A stretch of DNA of 50,672 nt from Clostridia bacterium. GTDB taxonomy: Bacteria; Bacillota; Clostridia; Christensenellales; Borkfalkiaceae. Each line of letters opens with the position of its first letter. The stretch's first letter is position 1. The DNA is taken from the NCBI GenBank assembly GCA_017625565.1, contig JAGAKN010000007.1:1-50672 (forward strand). The letters run 5' to 3'. Made by a program: the position numbers and the translations under genes. Below the pieces are notes generated by a model, which did not search any database, was not told the origin of the DNA, and saw only the letters and a list, made by a program, of their open reading frames with translations. Positions 40,172 through 49,214 of this stretch are shown piece after piece.

Positions 40172-41409
40172 TGACGAAAACGGAGAAAGAAGATATGTTA
40201 AAACAAATACAAGGCGGTGTTTGCGCGCCAAAGGGTTTTACGGCAAACGGGGTACATTGCGGTATCCGTAAAAATAAGACGAAGCGGGATTTGGCGCTTA
40301 TCTACAGCGATACGTTGGCGTCTGCGGCGGCGGTGTATACCACAAACTTGGTAAAAGGCGCTCCGCTTACGGTCACCAAACAAAACCTTCAAAATGGGAA
40401 AGCGCAAGCGGTGATTTGCAATAGTGGGAACGCCAACACTTGCAACGCGAACGGGATTGAAATCGCCGAAAAAACTTGTCAACTGCTTGCAATAGAGCTT
40501 GGGATTGACGCAAAAGACGTCGTCGTGGCGTCTACGGGGGTAATCGGGCAACCGCTCGATATCACGCCGATAAAAAACGGCATACCCGCATTGGTAAAAG
40601 GGCTCGGTGCAAACAGTGGCTTGGCTTGCGAAGGGATTATGACGACGGATATCAAACCCAAAGAAATTGCGTTCGAATTCGAAGTCGGTGGAAAAGTTTG
40701 CCGTATCGGTGGCATTGCGAAAGGTAGCGGAATGATCCATCCAAATATGGCGACGATGCTCGTGTTTATCGCGACGGACTGCTCGATTGCGCCTACAATG
40801 TTGCAAAAAGCGCTCTCTAACGACGTGAAGAACTCGTTTAATATGATCAGTATCGACGGCGATACGTCCACCAACGATATGCTTTCGGTGCTTGCGAACG
40901 GGCAGGCTGGGAATGCGGAAATCACGGACGAAGGCGCGGATTACGACGCGTTTTGCTCGGCGCTGAGCGCCGTCACCAACGATTTGTGTCGAAAAATTGC
41001 AGCGGACGGCGAAGGCGCGACGAAGTTGCTGGAATGTAAGGTTTGCGGAGCAAAGGACGACGATACGGCGCGAACGGTTGCAAAATCGGTGATTTGTTCG
41101 TCGCTAGTTAAGGCGGCAATGTTCGGCGCGGATGCGAATTGGGGACGGGTGCTTTGTGCAATCGGCTATTCCGGCGCGGACGTGGACGTACAAAAAGTTG
41201 GGGTAGCATTCCGATCCAAGGCAGGACAAATCGTTGTTTGCGAAAAGGGCGCGGGTGTAGAATTTTCCGAAGAACTCGCGAAAACGGTCTTGACGGAAGC
41301 GGAGATTGAAATTTTGATTTCGCTTGGCGACGGTGACGGAAAAGCGACGGCTTGGGGTTGTGATCTTACTTACGATTACGTAAAAATTAACGGGGATTAT
41401 CGTACTTAA
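40171..41409 (+). CDS. argJ: Glutamate N-acetyltransferase ArgJ
   Basis: Transfers the acetyl group from N-acetylornithine to glutamate, so the pathway can recycle acetyl groups; some members also use acetyl-CoA. Motifs are PKGFTANGVHCGIR at the N-terminus, ICNSGNANTCN (near 88), and the autocleavage site KGSGMIHPNMATML, whose Thr becomes the nucleophile of the new beta chain. The NWGRVLCAIGYSGAD segment is also typical. The start at 40171 overlaps the argC stop; an ATG at 40195 has a better-placed GGAG and is a real alternative. No argE or argA is seen, which fits an acetyl-recycling route. Confidence 0.95.
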   Translation: MTKTEKEDMLKQIQGGVCAPKGFTANGVHCGIRKNKTKRDLALIYSDTLASAAAVYTTNLVKGAPLTVTKQNLQNGKAQAVICNSGNANTCNANGIEIAEKTCQLLAIELGIDAKDVVVASTGVIGQPLDITPIKNGIPALVKGLGANSGLACEGIMTTDIKPKEIAFEFEVGGKVCRIGGIAKGSGMIHPNMATMLVFIATDCSIAPTMLQKALSNDVKNSFNMISIDGDTSTNDMLSVLANGQAGNAEITDEGADYDAFCSALSAVTNDLCRKIAADGEGATKLLECKVCGAKDDDTARTVAKSVICSSLVKAAMFGADANWGRVLCAIGYSGADVDVQKVGVAFRSKAGQIVVCEKGAGVEFSEELAKTVLTEAEIEILISLGDGDGKATAWGCDLTYDYVKINGDYRT

Positions 41410-41421
41410 AAAGGGGCAATT

Positions 41422-42303
41422 ATGCAAAAGGAAAAAATTACGTTGACAATGGAACAAAAAGCAGAAGTTTTAACGCAAGCTTTGCCGTATATTCAAAAAT
41501 ATACGGACAAAATCGTCGTTATCAAATACGGCGGAAACGCGATGATTAACGAAGAGCTGAAAGAAGCCGTTATGGGCGATATCGTGCTCCTGTCGTTGAT
41601 CGGGGTAAAAGTCGTACTCGTGCACGGCGGTGGCCCGGAAATTACCGAAATGCTCACCAAAGTCGGGAAGAAATCGGAATTTGTAGACGGCTTGCGTGTG
41701 ACGGACAAGGAAACGGTGGAAATCGTCCAAATGGTGCTTGCGGGGAAAGTCAATAAAAATCTCGTCAACCTTTTACAACGGAAAGGCGGAAAAGCCGTCG
41801 GGCTTTGTGGGATCGACGGACATATGGTACAGGCGAAAGTCGCAAACGCGCGTTTGGGATACGTCGGGGACGTGACCGAAGTGAACGTGGAAGTCGTCAC
41901 GGACGTTTTGGAAAAGGGGTATATCCCCGTTGTTTCCACCGTCGGTTGTGACGCAGACGGCAACGTGTATAACATCAATGCGGATACCGTAGCGGCAAGG
42001 TTAGCAGGCGAACTCAAAGCGGAAAGCTTGATTTCGATGACGGATACCGTGGGCTTACTTCGGGATAAGGACGATCCGTCTACGCTCATTTCTAAGGTCT
42101 ACGTTAGCGACGCGCCTAAACTCATCAAAGACGGCGTGATTAGCGGGGGAATGATCCCGAAAATCAACTGCTGCATCGAAGCCATTCGGCGTGGCGTGCA
42201 TAAAGTATTTATTATCGACGGCAGAGTTCCGCATTCGATTTTGATTGAAACGCTGACGGACGAAGGGATCGGGACGATGTTCGTTTCGGGAAATCATATT
42301 TAA
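41422..42303 (+). CDS. argB: Acetylglutamate kinase
   Basis: Phosphorylates N-acetylglutamate, usually the arginine-inhibited step. The 293-residue protein has the amino-acid kinase motifs VVIKYGGNAM (near 32), VLVHGGGPEI (near 68), and GGMIPKINCCIEAIRRGV (near 240). Its N-terminal extension of about 30 residues before the kinase core (ITLTMEQKAEVLTQALPYIQKY) is the form found in arginine-sensitive, hexameric enzymes. It follows argJ by 12 bases with AAGGGG as ribosome site. Confidence 0.97.
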   Translation: MQKEKITLTMEQKAEVLTQALPYIQKYTDKIVVIKYGGNAMINEELKEAVMGDIVLLSLIGVKVVLVHGGGPEITEMLTKVGKKSEFVDGLRVTDKETVEIVQMVLAGKVNKNLVNLLQRKGGKAVGLCGIDGHMVQAKVANARLGYVGDVTEVNVEVVTDVLEKGYIPVVSTVGCDADGNVYNINADTVAARLAGELKAESLISMTDTVGLLRDKDDPSTLISKVYVSDAPKLIKDGVISGGMIPKINCCIEAIRRGVHKVFIIDGRVPHSILIETLTDEGIGTMFVSGNHI

Positions 42304-42318
42304 CGGCAGGAAAATAGT

Positions 42319-43482
42319 ATGGATATTATTTCGTTAGACAAACAATTCGTTGCGAATACCTACGCGCGGTTTCCCGTGGAACTTGTTAAAGGCAAGGGTT
42401 CGCTCGTTTACGACGCGGTCGGGAACGAATATATCGATCTTGGCACGGGGATTGCGGTAAACGGCTTGGGGATTGCCGACGACGGTTGGAAACAAGCGGT
42501 TGTGGCACAACTCGATCAAATTCAACATACGTCGAATTTATATTACAACGCGCCCTGCGCGCTTTTGGCGGAAACGCTGTGTAAGCGTACGGGGATGCAA
42601 AAAGTGTTCTTTTCCAACTCCGGCGCGGAAGCCAACGAGTGCGCGATTAAGGCGGGGAGAAAGTATGGGGAATTGCAAAAAGGTAAGGATTATTCGACGA
42701 TTATTACGCTAAAAAACAGTTTCCACGGCAGGACGATTACAACGCTTTCTGCAACGGGACAGGACGTTTTCCACGAACATTTTACGCCGATGACGGACGG
42801 GTTCGTGTACGCCAAGCCCAACGATTTTGCGCAAATGCAAACGCTTGTTAAAACGCAAAAATGTTGCGCGATTATGCTGGAGTTGGTGCAAGGCGAAGGC
42901 GGTGTCGTGGCGTTAGAAAAGGAATACGTACAGGCGGTTGCAAAGCTTGCGGAAAAAGAAAACTTGCTTTTGATCGTAGACGAAGTGCAAACGGGCAACG
43001 GCAGAACGGGTACGTTATACGCATTCGAACAATTCGGCATTCAGCCCGACGTGCTTACGACGGCAAAGGGCTTGGGAGGCGGTTTGCCGATCGGGGCGAC
43101 GTTGCTCGGAGAAAAGTCGGCTGGGTTGTTCACGGCGGGGTTGAACGGTTCAACGTTCGGCGGAAATCCCGTGTGCGCGGCGGCTGCAGGATACGTGTTA
43201 AGCCGTATTGATGAAAGTTTGTTGTCGGAAGTACGAGAAAAGAGTGCATATATTTTCCGCGAGCTGACGGGCGCGAACGGTGTGAAATCCGTGACGGGCA
43301 TGGGGCTAATGATCGGCGTGGAATGCGAGCGCGACGTATCGGAAGTCATCGCGGAATGTATGGAAAAGGGCGTACTTGTCATCAAGGCGAAAAATAAAAT
43401 GCGGTTGTTGCCGGCATTGAATATTCCCAAAGAACTTTTGGAAAAAGCAATAAAAATAATCAAGGAAGTATGTGCAAAATGA
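42319..43482 (+). CDS. argD: Acetylornithine aminotransferase
   Basis: PLP enzyme that converts N-acetylglutamate semialdehyde to N-acetylornithine. The 387-residue protein shows FFSNSGAEANECAIKAGRKYG (core NSGAEANE, near 94), FHGRTITTLSATGQ, IVDEVQTGNGRTG (near 218, with the PLP Asp), and TTAKGLGGGLPIGA (near 245), whose Lys forms the Schiff base. The length is usual for class III ArgD. Its stop overlaps the argF start (ATGA). Confidence 0.96.
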   Translation: MDIISLDKQFVANTYARFPVELVKGKGSLVYDAVGNEYIDLGTGIAVNGLGIADDGWKQAVVAQLDQIQHTSNLYYNAPCALLAETLCKRTGMQKVFFSNSGAEANECAIKAGRKYGELQKGKDYSTIITLKNSFHGRTITTLSATGQDVFHEHFTPMTDGFVYAKPNDFAQMQTLVKTQKCCAIMLELVQGEGGVVALEKEYVQAVAKLAEKENLLLIVDEVQTGNGRTGTLYAFEQFGIQPDVLTTAKGLGGGLPIGATLLGEKSAGLFTAGLNGSTFGGNPVCAAAAGYVLSRIDESLLSEVREKSAYIFRELTGANGVKSVTGMGLMIGVECERDVSEVIAECMEKGVLVIKAKNKMRLLPALNIPKELLEKAIKIIKEVCAK

Positions 43483-44384
43483 AACATTTATTAAAATTGA
43501 TGGATTTATCAGAAAAGGAAATTAGCGAAATTTTAAATCTTGCCGATCAACTGAAATATGAAAAGAAAAACGGTATGAAACACCACCTTTTGGCAGGGAA
43601 AACGCTTGGTATGATCTTTGAAAAATCGTCTACCCGCACCCGTGTTTCCTTTGAAGTGGGCATGTACGATCTTGGGGGTTCGGCGTTGTTTTTAAGTTCT
43701 CGCGATTTACAAATCGGTCGTGGAGAGCCGGTGGAAGATACGGCACGGGTGCTCTCGCGCTATCTCGACGGAATTATGATCCGTACGTTTGCGCAAAAGG
43801 AAGTGGAAGACTTGGCGAAATACGGCTCGATCCCCGTAATCAACGGGCTTACGGATTATTGCCATCCTTGTCAAGTGCTTGCCGATTTGATGACCATTCG
43901 TGAATACAAGGGCTCGATCAAGGGCAATAAGCTTTGCTATATCGGCGACGGGAACAACATGACCAACTCCCTGATTGTCGGTGGGATTAAGATGGGTATG
44001 GAAGTTTCCGTGGCTTGTCCCGAAGGCTACCGCCCCGACGCGGAGATTATGGCTTGGGCGTCGGAAAACGGCAAGTTTACTTGTACGGATAACGTGTTGG
44101 AAGCGGCTACGGGCGCGGACGTGCTCTATACCGACGTTTGGGCGTCCATGGGGCAAGAAGGGGAAGCGGAAGAACGCAAGAAGATTTTTAAGGGCTACCA
44201 AATCAACGCGGACGTAATGAAGGTCGCAAACGACAAGGCGATGGTTTTGCATTGTTTGCCGGCGCATCGGGAAGAGGAAATCACGGCGGAAGTATTCGAA
44301 GCGCACGCAAACGAAATTTTCGACGAAGCGGAAAATCGCCTGCACGCGCAAAAGGCAGTACTTGTGAAGTGCTTGGGAAACTGA
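43479..44384 (+). CDS. argF: Ornithine carbamoyltransferase
   Basis: Forms citrulline from ornithine and carbamoyl phosphate. The 301-residue protein has the carbamoyl-phosphate loop KSSTRTRVSFE (near 50), the ornithine-side DYCHPCQVLADLMT (near 127), GDGNNMTNSL (near 154) and the C-terminal HCLPAHREEE with the catalytic Cys. The ATG at 43479 was preferred over one three codons earlier because AAGGA is too close to the latter. It completes the pathway from glutamate to arginine. Confidence 0.97.
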   Translation: MKHLLKLMDLSEKEISEILNLADQLKYEKKNGMKHHLLAGKTLGMIFEKSSTRTRVSFEVGMYDLGGSALFLSSRDLQIGRGEPVEDTARVLSRYLDGIMIRTFAQKEVEDLAKYGSIPVINGLTDYCHPCQVLADLMTIREYKGSIKGNKLCYIGDGNNMTNSLIVGGIKMGMEVSVACPEGYRPDAEIMAWASENGKFTCTDNVLEAATGADVLYTDVWASMGQEGEAEERKKIFKGYQINADVMKVANDKAMVLHCLPAHREEEITAEVFEAHANEIFDEAENRLHAQKAVLVKCLGN

Positions 44385-44385
44385 A

Positions 44386-44601
44386 ATGAAAATCGAAAGG
44401 GGAAAATACCGTCATTTTAAAGGCGGAGAATACGAAGTTTTGTGCGTCGGAAAGCATAGCGAGACGCAAGAGGAAATGGTCGTTTATCGCGCGTTATACG
44501 GCGAAAAAGAAGTATGGGTGCGTCCTGCGATCATGTGGTTTGATCGGGTAGAACGGGACGGAAAAACCTACCAACGGTTTACGAAAATACAGGACGTCTA
44601 A
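44386..44601 (+). CDS. DUF1653 domain protein
   Basis: A 71-residue protein that is a single DUF1653 domain: GKYRHFKGGEYEVL at the start, VVYRALYGEKEVWVRP in the middle and FTKI near the end, all typical. The fold is small and beta-rich; the function is unknown. It begins right after the argF stop and is the last gene of the arginine operon. Such genes are found widely beside unrelated genes, so the location need not imply a role in arginine synthesis. Confidence 0.85.
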   Translation: MKIERGKYRHFKGGEYEVLCVGKHSETQEEMVVYRALYGEKEVWVRPAIMWFDRVERDGKTYQRFTKIQDV

Positions 44602-44618
44602 GTCCTATCTTATAGCAT

Positions 44619-44649
44619 AAAAGGTCGCGGCGAAAACCCGTGGCTTTTT
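44619..44649 (+). terminator. Terminator of the arginine operon
   Basis: AAAAGGTCGCGG (44619-44630) pairs with CCGTGGCTTTTT, including several G-U pairs, across a seven-base loop; the U-run closes the stem. Confidence 0.75.
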
Positions 44650-44666
44650 ACAATATTTTAAAAGGC

Positions 44667-44695
44667 TTGACAAAAGTTGCGGGTTTATATATAAT
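44667..44695 (+). promoter_or_regulatory. Promoter of the AT-rich membrane protein
   Basis: TTGACA (44667-44672), a 17-base spacer and TATAAT (44690-44695). Transcription should begin near 44702, beyond the first in-frame ATG at 44697. Confidence 0.85.
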
Positions 44696-44708
44696 AATGA
44701 AAAGAAAA

Positions 44709-45233
44709 ATGATACAACGCATTGAGCAAAGGGACTGCAAAGTGAAAGATATTGTTGCTTCATTAAAATATGGACGAGTATGGTCAAGACAATTACTTCT
44801 ATTCTGTGATCTATATATTTTTATTTGTGGATTTTGTTTGAGTTATACCTTTGTGTATTTATTTGACCCTTCGAGAAGCCTTGAAGAATTTTTTGTGATG
44901 TTTTCTGTATCTCTGTTTTTGACAGGTATTGGTTTATATGTAATTATAAAAAATATGTTATTAAGAAAACGAATAAAAGTATGGTTGCAAGATGCTATTT
45001 TATTAAAAGCTTTTGTATGGAAAGTTGCGGAGCGATATAGCCGCTCATGGTTTCCATATTTAAAAATAAAAATTCAATTTTTTCATGAAAACAATTTTAT
45101 TTTCCGATGTAGCGGAACGAAAGAATCGAATGGTTATGATACGGTTTTTTATCAATTCATTGACAAGGAAATAGATATCTTATACTCGCCTAAATATGAT
45201 GAAGTAATGCTATTAAAACTCAAAAAGGAATAA
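44709..45233 (+). CDS. Hypothetical AT-rich protein with two membrane helices
   Basis: I do not recognise this protein of about 174 residues. Two hydrophobic helices (LLLFCDLYIFICGFCLSYTF and FFVMFSVSLFLTGIGLYVII, around residues 30-50 and 64-84) form a hairpin, followed by a soluble, aromatic-rich domain of about 80 residues ending in a beta-like tail (DEVMLLKLKKE). Base use is clearly more AT-rich than its neighbours, suggesting acquisition. The start is uncertain: the ATG at 44709 would have a leader of about seven bases and no ribosome site, whereas a GTG at 44742 is preceded by AAAGGGA at good spacing. Confidence 0.6.
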   Translation: MIQRIEQRDCKVKDIVASLKYGRVWSRQLLLFCDLYIFICGFCLSYTFVYLFDPSRSLEEFFVMFSVSLFLTGIGLYVIIKNMLLRKRIKVWLQDAILLKAFVWKVAERYSRSWFPYLKIKIQFFHENNFIFRCSGTKESNGYDTVFYQFIDKEIDILYSPKYDEVMLLKLKKE

Positions 45234-45303
45234 GGAGAAACGTGCCTTGGAAACAGGGTGCGTTTTTGGTTGAAAAATTATAAAAATATTTTTCTTTCAA
45301 CGA

Positions 45304-45332
45304 TTGACATTTATATTTTGCTGTGCTATAAT
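45304..45332 (+). promoter_or_regulatory. Consensus promoter of the ABC exporter
   Basis: TTGACA (45304-45309), a 17-base spacer and TATAAT (45327-45332) preceded by TGC. The leader contains TGCGTTTT (45357-45364) and AAAACGCA (45382-45389), a long-loop stem ending right at the ribosome site AAGGAG, which could influence translation. Confidence 0.88.
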
Positions 45333-45403
45333 ATGCAAAATTGCGTAGGGATACGCTGCGTTTTCAAAGGAATTTGCGCCCAAAACGCAAAGGAGAAATG
45401 TGT

Positions 45404-47266
45404 ATGTCAAAGCAAAGTTTCAAGGCGACGGAAGCACACCAGCAGCGTAGGAATACGCAAAAAGACCGTATTCCCGAAATGGAGCGGTTATTCGGCTATG
45501 GCGAAACAAAGGACACTCGGAAAGAAGGGTACATACTCAAGCTTTTGCGAAAGGATTGGAAAAGCTTGTTGATCACAACGTTTATTTATTTTTTGCAAGC
45601 GTCGCCCGTTTGGCTAATTCCCTTAATCACTAGCGACGTGATCGACGTTGCGACGGCTCGTCCCGACGGATACGTTCGTAGATTGTTTATTGAGGGTATA
45701 TTTGCGGTGCTGATTATCTTTCAAAACATTTTTTCTACGGCGTGGCGTTCGTCGATCGTCAATAAACGCATACGTTCGACGATGTCGGAGATCCGAAGTG
45801 GCGTTATTCGAAAGTTGCAACGCCTTTCGATTACTTACCACCGCGAAATTGAAGAAGGGAAGATTCAGTCGAAATTCCTGCGCGATATTGACAGTGTGGA
45901 AGTATACTATCGTACGATAGTATTTAGCTTTCTACCTGCCATCATTGGCACAATCGTTTCGATTGGAATTTCTTTATATAAAAACGCCTTTGTCACACTG
46001 TTTTTTCTGTTGGTGATTCCTATTAATGTTTTGGTGATGCTCGGTTTTCGTCGAGCAATGCGGAAGGAACGTTTTCAATACCGTATGGAAAACGAGAATT
46101 TATCATCCAAGGTGACCACTGCCCTGCAAATGATGATGATTACCAAAGCCCACGGCTTGGTCGCGGGCGAAGGCTACGCGTTAGGACAAAGGATCGACTT
46201 GGTTAAAACGGCGGGTTTGCGTATGGATAAAACGGAAGCGTGGTTTGGTTCGTTTATGTGGGTAATCGGACAAATCCTTTCCGTCGGCTGTTTGTTCTTT
46301 TGCGTGTTTTTGGCTTTGAAAGGGCATATTTCCATTGGGGAAGTCGTACTCTTTCAATCCCTGTTTGTATCGATTAACGGTTCGATTCAACAATTGATCG
46401 CGTTGTATCCGACAATAGCGTCGGGCGGGGAAGCTTTGCGCTCGCTCTCGGAGATTATGCACGCTGACGATATCGAACGGGATGGTGGGAAACTTGTCAA
46501 ATCTATCAAGGGCGACGTAGATTTCTGTAAGGTTAGCTACCATTATCCCAACGAAAGTAAAGCCGTGATTCAGGATTTCGACTTGCACGTCAAAAAGGGT
46601 GAACGAATTGCGATTGTGGGGAGCTCGGGTTCGGGAAAGAGTACAATTATGAATCTATTAATCGGGTTGCTTTCGCCAACGGAAGGACGAATTTTGATCG
46701 ACGGAAAACCGCTCGACGAAATCTCTTTGCAGGAGTATCGGCGTTTCTTGTCCGTCGTACCGCAAAATAGCATTCTTTTTTCAGGCACAATACGGGAGAA
46801 TATCACGTATGGGTTAGATAGTTATACGGAAAAACAATTGCAAAAAGCGATTGAAGATGCAAGCATTACGGAATTTTTGCCGTCGCTCCCCAAAGGCTTG
46901 GATTCGCAGGTTGGAGAGCGTGGAGACAAACTCTCGGGCGGGCAACGACAGCGGGTAAGCATTGCGCGGGCGCTCATACGCAACCCGAAGATTTTGATTA
47001 TGGACGAAGCGACGTCGGCGTTAGATAATGTGGCAGAATTTCACGTGCAACAAGCCATCGAGCGTTTGGTGAAAAACCGCACGACATTCGTCGTGGCACA
47101 TCGATTGTCTACCATCCGAAATGCCGATCGGATCGTCGTAATGGAAGAAGGAAAGATGGTGGAAGTCGGTTCATACGAAGAGTTAATGTCGCTCGGTGGG
47201 AGATTTAGCGAGTTGGAACGGTTAAGCCGTCTCCGTGAAGAACAAGTGCAACAACAAGTCATATAA
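45404..47266 (+). CDS. ABC exporter, fused membrane and ATPase domains
   Basis: A 620-residue half-transporter that would work as a homodimer to export a lipid, drug or peptide. The N-terminus (about 60 residues) is soluble and charged. Six membrane helices follow at about residues 65-335, then the ATPase domain with Walker A VGSSGSGKST (near 405), signature LSGGQRQR (near 505), Walker B ILIMDEATSALD and the H-loop VAHRLST. The start at 45404 has AAGGAG eight bases upstream. No partner half-transporter lies next to it. The substrate is unknown. Confidence 0.92.
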   Translation: MSKQSFKATEAHQQRRNTQKDRIPEMERLFGYGETKDTRKEGYILKLLRKDWKSLLITTFIYFLQASPVWLIPLITSDVIDVATARPDGYVRRLFIEGIFAVLIIFQNIFSTAWRSSIVNKRIRSTMSEIRSGVIRKLQRLSITYHREIEEGKIQSKFLRDIDSVEVYYRTIVFSFLPAIIGTIVSIGISLYKNAFVTLFFLLVIPINVLVMLGFRRAMRKERFQYRMENENLSSKVTTALQMMMITKAHGLVAGEGYALGQRIDLVKTAGLRMDKTEAWFGSFMWVIGQILSVGCLFFCVFLALKGHISIGEVVLFQSLFVSINGSIQQLIALYPTIASGGEALRSLSEIMHADDIERDGGKLVKSIKGDVDFCKVSYHYPNESKAVIQDFDLHVKKGERIAIVGSSGSGKSTIMNLLIGLLSPTEGRILIDGKPLDEISLQEYRRFLSVVPQNSILFSGTIRENITYGLDSYTEKQLQKAIEDASITEFLPSLPKGLDSQVGERGDKLSGGQRQRVSIARALIRNPKILIMDEATSALDNVAEFHVQQAIERLVKNRTTFVVAHRLSTIRNADRIVVMEEGKMVEVGSYEELMSLGGRFSELERLSRLREEQVQQQVI

Positions 47267-47271
47267 ATACG

Positions 47272-47304
47272 GAAAGAGCGGGAAAATCTTCCCGTTCTTT
47301 CTTT
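47272..47304 (+). terminator. Terminator of the ABC exporter gene
   Basis: GAAAGAGCGGGAA (47272-47284) pairs with TTCCCGTTCTTTC (47289-47301), one G-U pair, loop four bases, followed by TTT. Confidence 0.8.
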
Positions 47305-47313
47305 CGTAATCAG

Positions 47314-47342
47314 TTGCAAATAGGATTTTTATATGCTATAAT
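47314..47342 (+). promoter_or_regulatory. Promoter of the YitT pair
   Basis: TTGCAA (47314-47319), a 17-base spacer and TATAAT (47337-47342) preceded by TGC. The hexamers match those of the pcrA promoter. Confidence 0.85.
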
Positions 47343-47381
47343 GAATACTGTCCTAGAAACAAAGGAAAAAGGAAGAAGAAA

Positions 47382-48263
47382 ATGTCCGAGAAAAATCAGA
47401 TAAAACAATACTTGTTAGACGTATTGGTGGCAATCACGGCAGGGTTGATCGTTTCCGTTGCGTATTACTTTTTTCAGAACAGCAACGGGTTTGCGCCCGG
47501 TGGCGTCGGTGGTTTGGCAACCATTACCTATCATTGGTTAGATGATAAAGTCAGTTGGGCGGTGTTGATGATTGCGTTCAATCTCCCGATTTTTATTTTG
47601 GTGAGTATATTCGTCAATAAAAAGCTTGGCTTGATACTCAGTTTATATATTATTACACAGTCTTTAGGCACGGAGATTTTCAAATGGTGGGGTTGGAAAC
47701 CGTACTGCGCGGCAAATAATGCAGAAGATTTCGAGATCGTATTCGCTTGTATTGCGACGGGCGTAATTTCAGGGATCGGCTTTTCCATTTGCTTAAAGAG
47801 GTTCGGTGCGAGCGGTGGTACGTACGCAATTTCCGCGCTCATCAAGCATTTTCGTCCTGCGACGAATATCGCATGGGTTGCGTTGGCGCTAGATAGTAGC
47901 GTCGTTGGAATTTCCTTTTTTGCCTACGGCATGAAAATTACGCCCGTGATTTGTACTTTGTTGAATTTGTTTATCGCAAACATCGTGGTAGATAGTATTT
48001 TGGCGGGGGTGAGAAACGGCTATAAATTTGAAATTGTCACCGATAAGCCCGAAGAAATTTCCAAACGTTTATTGGAAGAATTGGGGCACGGTGTTACGGA
48101 AATCCGCGTGCAAGGGATGTATTCGCATACGGAAAAGTATATGCTGGTGTGCATTATCCGCAAAAAACAAGTGGGTAAAATGATGAAAATCATTCAAGCG
48201 TATCCAGGTTCGTTTGCAAGCTTTGCAAAGGTCAACGAAGTATTCGGAAGATTCCGCGGGTAA
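47382..48263 (+). CDS. YitT family membrane protein, first copy
   Basis: A 293-residue protein of the YitT family: five to six membrane helices (about residues 15-205) with the FAPGGVGGLATITYHWL segment near 35, then a cytosolic DUF2179 domain at the C-terminus (KFEIVTDKPEEISKRLLEE... YMLVCIIRKKQ). The biochemical role of the family is unknown. It is followed ten bases later by a second YitT protein, and both are driven by one promoter, so a heteromeric complex is possible. Confidence 0.92.
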   Translation: MSEKNQIKQYLLDVLVAITAGLIVSVAYYFFQNSNGFAPGGVGGLATITYHWLDDKVSWAVLMIAFNLPIFILVSIFVNKKLGLILSLYIITQSLGTEIFKWWGWKPYCAANNAEDFEIVFACIATGVISGIGFSICLKRFGASGGTYAISALIKHFRPATNIAWVALALDSSVVGISFFAYGMKITPVICTLLNLFIANIVVDSILAGVRNGYKFEIVTDKPEEISKRLLEELGHGVTEIRVQGMYSHTEKYMLVCIIRKKQVGKMMKIIQAYPGSFASFAKVNEVFGRFRG

Positions 48264-48273
48264 AGGTTCGGTT

Positions 48274-49161
48274 ATGGAAAAACAAAAGATTGTCAAATAT
48301 CTACAAGGTTATTTCTTTATGTTGGTGGCGTGCGTAGCTTACGCGCTTAGTACGGTGCTCTTCTTAGCACCGAATTCCATTGTCGCAGGCGGTATGTCGG
48401 GGCTTGCGGTACTGCTCCATTTACTCAATGAAAAGCTGAAAATCGGTATGATTTTGATTGCTTTGAACGTCCCCGTTTTGTTGATCGGGTTGAAGTTTTG
48501 TGGATGGAAATTTATCGCCAAATGTCTTTTGACCATCGTCGTCTTAGGGGTGGCGACCGACTTGTTGGAGTTTTTAAACCCCATGACCGAAGATCCTGTA
48601 CTTGCGGCGTTATACGGCGGGGTTTGCCAGGGGATCGCTATTGGATTGTTCGTAAAATTCGAATATTCGAGTGGGGGAACGGAGCTACTCGGCAGAGTAA
48701 TCAACCGATTTATCAAGGTCTTGAAAATTCCCGTATGCGTAGGGATTTTAGACGGAATTATCGTTGTTTTGGGCGCGATTTTCACCGAAAACCCCGATAA
48801 TATGTTGTACGCATTGATCGTCATTTTCGTTAGCACGAAAGTTTCGGAAATCATCCTGGTCGGCTTAGACAAATCTAAGCTTTGTATCGTGATTACGGAC
48901 AAGGGGCAAGAGATTTCAGAAACGCTACTCAAAAACAGTCCGCGTGGGATTACCATGTTAGACGGGCAGGGTATGTATACGCATCAAGATCATGACGTAT
49001 TGTTGACTTGCGTAAAAAATCATCAGCTTTCGCAACTCAAACAAATCGTCAACGGTATCGATGAGAAAGCGTTTATCATCATCAACGACTCGGTTGAAGT
49101 GCGTGGGCAAGGTTTCCAAGCACTTGGTGAAGGAATTGTCGAATCAAAGAAATCGGAATAA
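48274..49161 (+). CDS. YitT family membrane protein, second copy
   Basis: A 295-residue paralogue of the preceding gene with the same plan: hydrophobic helices between residues about 10 and 195 with APNSIVAGGMSGLAVLL near 36, then the DUF2179 domain (LCIVITDKGQEISETLL, then VLLTCVKNHQLSQLKQIV). Identity between the two looks low outside the shared motifs, so the duplication is old. The ATG at 48274 has AAAGG at good spacing. The last gene before a bidirectional terminator. Confidence 0.92.
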   Translation: MEKQKIVKYLQGYFFMLVACVAYALSTVLFLAPNSIVAGGMSGLAVLLHLLNEKLKIGMILIALNVPVLLIGLKFCGWKFIAKCLLTIVVLGVATDLLEFLNPMTEDPVLAALYGGVCQGIAIGLFVKFEYSSGGTELLGRVINRFIKVLKIPVCVGILDGIIVVLGAIFTENPDNMLYALIVIFVSTKVSEIILVGLDKSKLCIVITDKGQEISETLLKNSPRGITMLDGQGMYTHQDHDVLLTCVKNHQLSQLKQIVNGIDEKAFIIINDSVEVRGQGFQALGEGIVESKKSE

Positions 49162-49176
49162 AAATTGAAAAAATAA

Positions 49177-49212
49177 AAAATCCCGAATGCGAGAAATTGC
49201 ATTCGGGATTTT
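49177..49212. terminator. Bidirectional terminator, YitT and glycerate kinase
   Basis: AAAATCCCGAATGC (49177-49190) pairs perfectly with GCATTCGGGATTTT (49199-49212), loop eight bases. Converging genes on both sides use it. Confidence 0.92.
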
Positions 49213-49214
49213 CG

